A DNA stretch of 9,279 bases from Propionibacteriaceae bacterium (GTDB lineage: Bacteria > Actinomycetota > Actinomycetes > Propionibacteriales > Propionibacteriaceae), in the NCBI GenBank assembly GCA_030538175.1, contig JAUNUL010000095.1, positions 1-9,279 of the forward strand, written 5' to 3'. Shown here one piece after another: positions 8,101-9,279 of this stretch. Position 1 is the stretch's first letter. Every line of letters begins with the position of its first letter. The notes beneath the pieces are model-generated. The model made no database searches. It had not been told where the DNA came from and was given only the letters and a program-made list of their open reading frames with translations. A program made the translations under genes and the position numbers.

Positions 8101-8360
8101 TGCAACAACACATCATTACCGCGCTGGGTCACATCGAACTCAGTCGACGCCGTCCGCACCCCACCATCCAGACTCCGCGAGGGATAATTCAGATGCGCCG
8201 CCAAATGGAGTTGTTCGTTGGTGACCCAGACCCCGCCGTCATTCAGGCTCACCTCGGCCGCAGGCACACCCCGGTGCGTCACAGCCAACGTCGCCACCAT
8301 GGCCACAACCGCCAACAGCACCACCGGCCCAAGCCAACGACGTGTCCGCACGGCCACCAT
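2136..8360 (-). CDS. Giant membrane-anchored surface protein: propeller-like head, Ig/cadherin-like and FN3 modules
   Basis: This 2074-residue protein has a basic N-terminus and one hydrophobic segment at about 10-27, best read as a signal anchor with the rest outside the cell. Residues about 32-358 look like a beta-propeller (repeated short beta-rich units, one Cys pair at 292/307). A Gln/Ser/acid linker spans about 360-393. About eleven Ig/cadherin-like modules run from about 395 to 1462, six marked by VLANDxDPDG-type motifs (for example 414, 699, 796, 990 and 1092) that may bind calcium. Five FN3-type modules follow (about 1466-1552, 1555-1645, 1646-1751, 1752-1847, 1848-1936), the last divergent with four Cys. 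A Thr/Pro/Gln linker (1936-1988) and a Cys-containing module (1989-2074) end the protein. I see no LPXTG motif and no C-terminal membrane segment. The ATG at 8360 is chosen because GGAG lies 7 nt upstream and the signal anchor follows at once; the in-frame GTG at 8456 would add 32 residues read through the leader hairpins. The function is unknown; adhesion or an envelope scaffold is an inference. Confidence 0.93.
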   Translation of the reverse strand: MVAVRTRRWLGPVVLLAVVAMVATLAVTHRGVPAAEVSLNDGGVWVTNEQLHLAAHLNYPSRSLDGGVRTASTEFDVTQRGNDVLLHDRASGSLAPIDPANLTLGDVASVGGEFEVMQGGDTTAVLHARTGQLWVSSADAISGFSPDTAPILEDPEGLLAAVGVDGVVHALAKDGTLHRITTVKGTPKAARKGSISGLTDFADVQLSVVGDTPVVLDPAGSSVRTAQGSTTLPNATGAVIQQPGADAADVIVASPTALVWAPVGGGAPVEAPARPVGTDPGVPVAPVFLNGCAYGAWSGSGAYLRDCVDDTADQRTILDATKSASKLRFRVNRDVIVLNDVATGLLVLVNDQHRTIDNWQTVQSQVDSQDSQSSDQQESTAEDLPEQAPREQLPPIANPDEFGVRAGRATTLPVLANDSSPAGHALTATALGSPRIGPVTQVRGGQSLRIATPHDAQGDDEFSYRVDDGKGQSAETTVRVSVHPPTRNDAPAQRTPTMVAVGQGDEVSVAVLTQWLDPNGDDIFLTGATAPDGLSVRHRPDGVVTIRDLGTGAPGVREVALTVSDGTATAQGTLSVHVQPRGDLPPVANADHAVTWQGQEITIEPLLNDTDPNGTRPRLARVAEAGPGQQIQTDLAAGMVRFRADEPGTYQVEYAITDGPHEATSSIRVDVFAPAPDATPIADDDIALVSADGVAVVDVLANDTDPGGGVLVIQRVNVPADAPISVEIVDQSKLRVRAPAELAGETRFTYTVSNGSGAADGQVTVVPLPATANDLPPITVEDTATVRAGDIVTIPVLANDSSPTGLPLELRPEIQHVSGDESGTGFVSGRMVRYRAGQVPGVVRLAYTVTDSADNPASAEVAITVTAGDAANTPPRPQPVVARVLAGNTVRIPIPTDRVDPDGDSVSLTGLGRVPAKGTAELGATWIDFTAAPDATGSDSLSYIVTDRFGQSTEGDVRVGIAPPAATNQAPVAMPDQVYARPGRQVLVPVLGNDVDPDGDELTLVPDSVTPIDSATPSGSAVIESDAVVVTTSSREGVQSYFYDVTDSRGGTARGIITVTVGADAPLRAPIAHDDVIAPADIVGKTSIEIDVLANDVDPDGYVRHGKLDVTEGGARVTGDKITVPVTDQRAVILYAITDGDGLTGRAAIIVPPGNRLAPALKADKAPARVKAGETLQIPLRDWVDVRAGRSPKLTTPDRVRTGPGSDGSQLVVNDTTLQFTAQPTFSGNTALSFEVTDGTTPADPEGLSAMLTLPIEVTPADEKAGTPPQFRPTEVTVAPLEDPQQLNLTAMVTDPDPGDMERLRFTLGPVTGGFAVQLNGSTLTVSAPDGMPPGTTGTAEVTVTDGSTEPVAGQVQIRSIASTRPRIIIRDAVIPDARPGQPSQVNIADYVTNPFAAENRPVTMVGAPVVTAGQGTATAAGLVVTTTPAANSNGQVVVAYQLADATGDPNRHVQGHIRLTVQDRPAAPTAVRAASQAAGSATVSWTAGPANGSPITGFIVRHPGGQQDCGIATTCTISGLANGRDYAFTVVAVNAVGESDPSAPSNVIRPDVRPNPPAAPQATATNGEATVTWAAATTQGSPVTGYTVEISPPTGAAQRQVTGNSVTWPGLTNGTAYTFRVRAHSAAEEPSEWSPWSAPATPVGPPAAPTAPGARVTHDAGPGRVYVNIGWTATNGNGDTALTYHVRNNRGEIIYTGPGGPSSGPGQTGSQPNIVTVLPTSTEAHTFQVMASNRAGDSPWSPPSAPFRIAGAPGPVTGLTATATGVNNQVRLTFNPADGNGATPGEITYQWRANGQGGTVPSGGGLVTSAGGFPNGQNVTVEVYARSSPDNVMNGRAISTTVTPYGPPVSPTIRCMGEPQTILCDWSGGLANGRATNYRLSGDGTGTVDASGRYAFSIGPDPARRTLCIQAFQEGGATGDRNCSTMSNGGVRVMPTQRPQPTTTSTQPRPTTTLPQATTTQPRPTTTQPGPTTTQPQPTTTQPRPPASYSWARGGAAAGCPASWGACNYVLLTLRNYNPNSQVRCTVPGVGGAGGWSGTVTVNGDGNWSGNAPGTLRVGNYSVDPNFGSCQQQ
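2139..2396 (-). other. C-terminal four-cysteine module of the giant protein
   Basis: This stretch encodes residues 1989-2074. It begins SYSWARGG and has Cys at 2001, 2008, 2026 and 2071, with a Gly/Asn/Trp-rich beta-like core (GGWSGTVTVNGDGNW). It is cut off from the FN3 modules by the Thr/Pro/Gln linker, as a terminal binding module would be. I do not recognise a named family. G+C falls to 50% in 2281-2340 by hand count. Confidence 0.6.
2403..2519 (-). repeat. 21-bp tandem repeats encoding a Thr/Pro/Gln heptad linker
   Basis: Five full heptads and a partial one (QPRPTTT, LPQATTT, QPRPTTT, QPGPTTT, QPQPTTT, QPRP) encode residues 1948-1986 of the giant protein. Such linkers are extended, and in actinobacterial secreted proteins Thr/Pro-rich stretches are frequent O-mannosylation sites; glycosylation here is an inference. 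Confidence 0.85.
2553..3965 (-). other. Fibronectin type III block of the giant protein
   Basis: Residues about 1466-1936 hold five FN3-type modules. The first two are textbook: a PxAPTAVRA-like first strand, a VSWT or VTWA core Trp, PxTGFIV or PVTGYTV, a GLxNGxxYxFxVxAxN-type strand, and a closing PSAP or SAPATP. The third and fourth are longer variants. The fifth (about 1848-1936) keeps the DWSGG and NGRATNYRL features but carries Cys at 1856, 1865, 1909 and 1924. Confidence 0.8.
3975..7178 (-). other. Tandem Ig/cadherin-like block of the giant protein
   Basis: Residues about 395-1462 form roughly eleven modules of 85-100 residues, with no cysteine in the block. Typical modules begin PPxANxD, carry a VLANDxDPDG-like turn after the second strand and end with a TYxVTDG or FSYRVDDG strand. 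This matches the Big_9/cadherin-like tandem repeat type of bacterial surface proteins. The last two or three modules (about 1268-1462) are more divergent and lack the VLAND signature. Module borders are by eye. Confidence 0.75.
7287..8267 (-). other. Beta-propeller-like N-terminal head of the giant protein
   Basis: Residues about 32-358 are made of short repeated beta-like units (for example GGVWVTNEQ, EFDVTQRGNDVLLHD, EFEVMQGGDTTAVLHARTG, GVDGVVHALAKDGTLHRI). This pattern resembles propellers that open similar actinobacterial Ig/FN3 giants. A Cys pair at 292/307 could form one disulfide. Fold assignment is by pattern only. Confidence 0.5.
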
Positions 8361-8367
8361 GAGCACG

Positions 8368-8371
8368 CTCC
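8368..8371 (-). promoter_or_regulatory. Ribosome binding site of the giant protein gene
   Basis: The minus strand reads GGAG, 7 nt before the ATG at 8360-8358. It lies 4 nt beyond the foot of the 14-bp inverted repeat, so hairpin formation could affect ribosome access. Confidence 0.6.
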
Positions 8372-8375
8372 ATCC

Positions 8376-8413
8376 CCCGGAATAGGAACAAAATGGAAGG
8401 TTCCTATTCCGGG
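8376..8413 (-). promoter_or_regulatory. Perfect 14-bp inverted repeat in the leader of the giant gene
   Basis: Arms CCCGGAATAGGAAC (8376-8389) and GTTCCTATTCCGGG (8400-8413) are exact reverse complements around a 10-nt loop. On the minus strand no T-run follows, so it does not look like a standard intrinsic terminator. Its position, directly before the Shine-Dalgarno and just after an AT-rich possible -10 region, fits either a regulator-binding operator or an mRNA leader hairpin that controls translation or stability of the operon. Which of these is not decidable from sequence. Confidence 0.75.
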
Positions 8414-8415
8414 AG

Positions 8416-8421
8416 ATATTA
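8416..8421 (-). promoter_or_regulatory. Weak candidate -10 element for the giant gene operon
   Basis: The minus strand reads TAATAT within TCATTAATATCT, the most AT-rich patch of the intergenic region, and fits the TAnnnT form common in actinobacteria. I find no convincing -35 hexamer 16-19 nt upstream. If real, transcription would start near 8409, inside the 14-bp inverted repeat. Confidence 0.25.
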
Positions 8422-8448
8422 ATGAGAACTAAGGACCCCGGCTTCTCG

Positions 8449-8476
8449 AATCTCACGGACTGGCTGCCGTGAGATT
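8449..8476 (-). terminator. Perfect 10-bp inverted repeat, possible terminator of the HNH gene
   Basis: Arms AATCTCACGG (8449-8458) and CCGTGAGATT (8467-8476) are exact reverse complements around an 8-nt loop. It begins about 38 bp after the HNH gene stop. No U-tract follows on the minus strand, but actinobacterial terminators often lack one. It could instead be a regulatory site for the giant gene operon. Confidence 0.45.
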
Positions 8477-8513
8477 TGTCTACATTTCGCAGCGGCGCAT
8501 CCGATGGGATCCA

Positions 8514-9279
8514 TCAATGGAGATCAGGAAATTTGTCCCTCGCTCGGGTGTCTGGAATCACACCGGCGGAGCGTTCTGGCTGCCTGCTGGATCCTGACTG
8601 GCTGCTGAGTCCTGACTGGCTGGTGGGTGTGGATTTCTGGGCGCGTTGGACGGCTTGGCGTGCCCGGTTGATGAGGTCGGTGGCTTGTTGGGCTGGGGTC
8701 CGTGGAGGTTGAGGTGTTGGTGGGCTGGTGCCGGGGTCGGCGGCATACGTCCCGTAGGGGGTGACCCAGAAGACTTGTCGGGCGGGGGTGGTCCAGCGGA
8801 AGGTGCCGTTGCGGACTTGGTCAAGCTGGCAGGTGGTGTGGGTTTTCCACCGGTGGGCTCGGCGGTCCAAGGGCCCGAGGTTGGGTTCGGTCGTTGGTCC
8901 GTCGGGCAGGGGGATGGTGTGGTCCAGATCCACGTGCCGGCCGTTCGAGGCTCTGGTGGAGAACGGGACAGCCACGGTGGGGTTGCGGAACTCGACCCGT
9001 TCCCGCATCCCGGGTGGTGGCACAGTGGAGGTTGACACGGTGACGGCCATCGGGTCGATGACGGGTTTTACCGTGACCTTGCCGCAGCCAGCGAGCAGGG
9101 TGGTGAGGTGGGAGCGTGCCAGGGCCCCCAGGCGGGGTTGGTCCCCTCCGGCCCCGTGGGCGAGGTCGGCGGGGTTCACGTGCACCACCAGCGTCACCGC
9201 CCGGGACGGTCCGGCGGGCCCAGCAACAGGTGTGGGGTCGAGAACGGGTGCCGGGTCGAAGGCAGGTGCCGGGTCGAAG
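8514..9279 (-). CDS. 13E12-family (DUF222) HNH endonuclease-like protein, C-terminal part, cut by the right edge
   Basis: The frame is open through the right edge, giving 254 visible residues and no real start; the GTG at 9197 is internal. The visible part starts in a Pro-rich FDPAPA repeat linker, then a GPSRAVTLVVHVNPADL segment typical of the region between DUF222 and the HNH domain, then RVEFRNPTVAVPFSTR, VDLDHTIPLPDGPT, NLGPLDRRAHRWKTH and a closing GTFRWTTPARQVFWVTPYGT strand pair. These match REP13E12-type HNH proteins, a multicopy family in actinobacteria. The DH, N and second His of the HNH core remain. The Cys residues of the zinc-binding subtype are absent, and the usual His-His pair reads Ala-His. 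A Gln/Ser tail (SQSGLSSQSGSS) ends the protein. Nuclease activity is not assured. Its link to the operon downstream is doubtful, since two hairpins separate them. Confidence 0.88.
   Translation of the reverse strand, partial: FDPAPAFDPAPVLDPTPVAGPAGPSRAVTLVVHVNPADLAHGAGGDQPRLGALARSHLTTLLAGCGKVTVKPVIDPMAVTVSTSTVPPPGMRERVEFRNPTVAVPFSTRASNGRHVDLDHTIPLPDGPTTEPNLGPLDRRAHRWKTHTTCQLDQVRNGTFRWTTPARQVFWVTPYGTYAADPGTSPPTPQPPRTPAQQATDLINRARQAVQRAQKSTPTSQSGLSSQSGSSRQPERSAGVIPDTRARDKFPDLH
8592..8622 (-). repeat. 18-bp direct repeat in the HNH gene tail
   Basis: TCCTGACTGGCTG occurs at 8592-8604 and 8610-8622, an 18-bp period that encodes the repeated SQSGLS/SQSGSS tail. The core GACTGGCTG also occurs at 8458-8466, over the loop of the neighbouring hairpin. 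Confidence 0.7.
9247..9279 (-). repeat. 18-bp tandem repeat encoding FDPAPA, running off the right edge
   Basis: The unit GGTGCCGGGTCGAAGGCA spans 9247-9264 and recurs from 9265 to the window end. It encodes the Pro-rich linker before the HNH domain. The number of copies cannot be known from this window. Confidence 0.7.

Noticed and set aside
7266..8432. Plus-strand open frame (388 codons) opposite the propeller-like head
   Set aside because: It is His/Arg/Thr-rich with no domain and opposite a well-supported coding frame.
8361..8456. In-frame GTG at 8456 as start of the giant gene (2106 residues)
   Set aside because: The extra 32 residues would be read through the inverted repeats and would sit before the signal anchor; the ATG at 8360 has a good Shine-Dalgarno sequence.
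8514..9197. GTG at 9197 as the true start of the HNH gene
   Set aside because: The frame stays open to the window edge with family-like sequence upstream, so the gene is simply cut by the window.

Overview
This is a GC-rich window (hand counts of 68-78% G+C over most of it), and every gene I can support lies on the minus strand, so genes read from right to left. The base composition, the 13E12-type (DUF222/REP13E12) HNH protein and the order giant Ig/FN3 protein, MoxR ATPase, DUF58 protein all point to a high-GC actinobacterium. I cannot name a genus. There are no tRNA, rRNA, CRISPR or transposase genes.

Layout in transcription order. (1) 9279-8514: the C-terminal part of a 13E12-family HNH protein whose start lies beyond the right edge. 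(2) 8513-8361: the only real intergenic region (153 bp). It holds two perfect inverted repeats: a 10-bp-arm hairpin just after the HNH gene and a 14-bp-arm hairpin that ends 4 nt before the ribosome binding site of the next gene. (3) 8360-2136: one very large gene for a 2074-residue extracytoplasmic protein. It has an N-terminal membrane anchor, a beta-propeller-like head, about eleven Ig/cadherin-like modules, about five fibronectin type III modules, a Thr/Pro/Gln heptad linker and a four-cysteine C-terminal module. (4) 2125-941: a MoxR-family AAA+ ATPase with an unusual collagen-like Gly-X-Y tail, 10 bp downstream. (5) 937-92: a membrane-anchored DUF58 protein, 3 bp downstream, which stops just after the conserved DUF58 signature and looks short. 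(6) 79-1: the possible start of another gene that runs off the left edge.

Genes 3 to 5 are packed with gaps of 3-10 bp, each with its own Shine-Dalgarno sequence, so they very probably form an operon. MoxR ATPases paired with DUF58 proteins are a known combination, thought to act as chaperone or assembly modules for secreted or membrane complexes; in related loci a transglutaminase-like membrane protein often follows. The natural reading is that the MoxR/DUF58 pair helps fold, assemble or regulate the giant surface protein. That is an inference from gene order. As far as I know the biochemical role of this locus type is not established, which makes it the most interesting system here. The HNH gene is separated by hairpins and is probably an unrelated neighbour.
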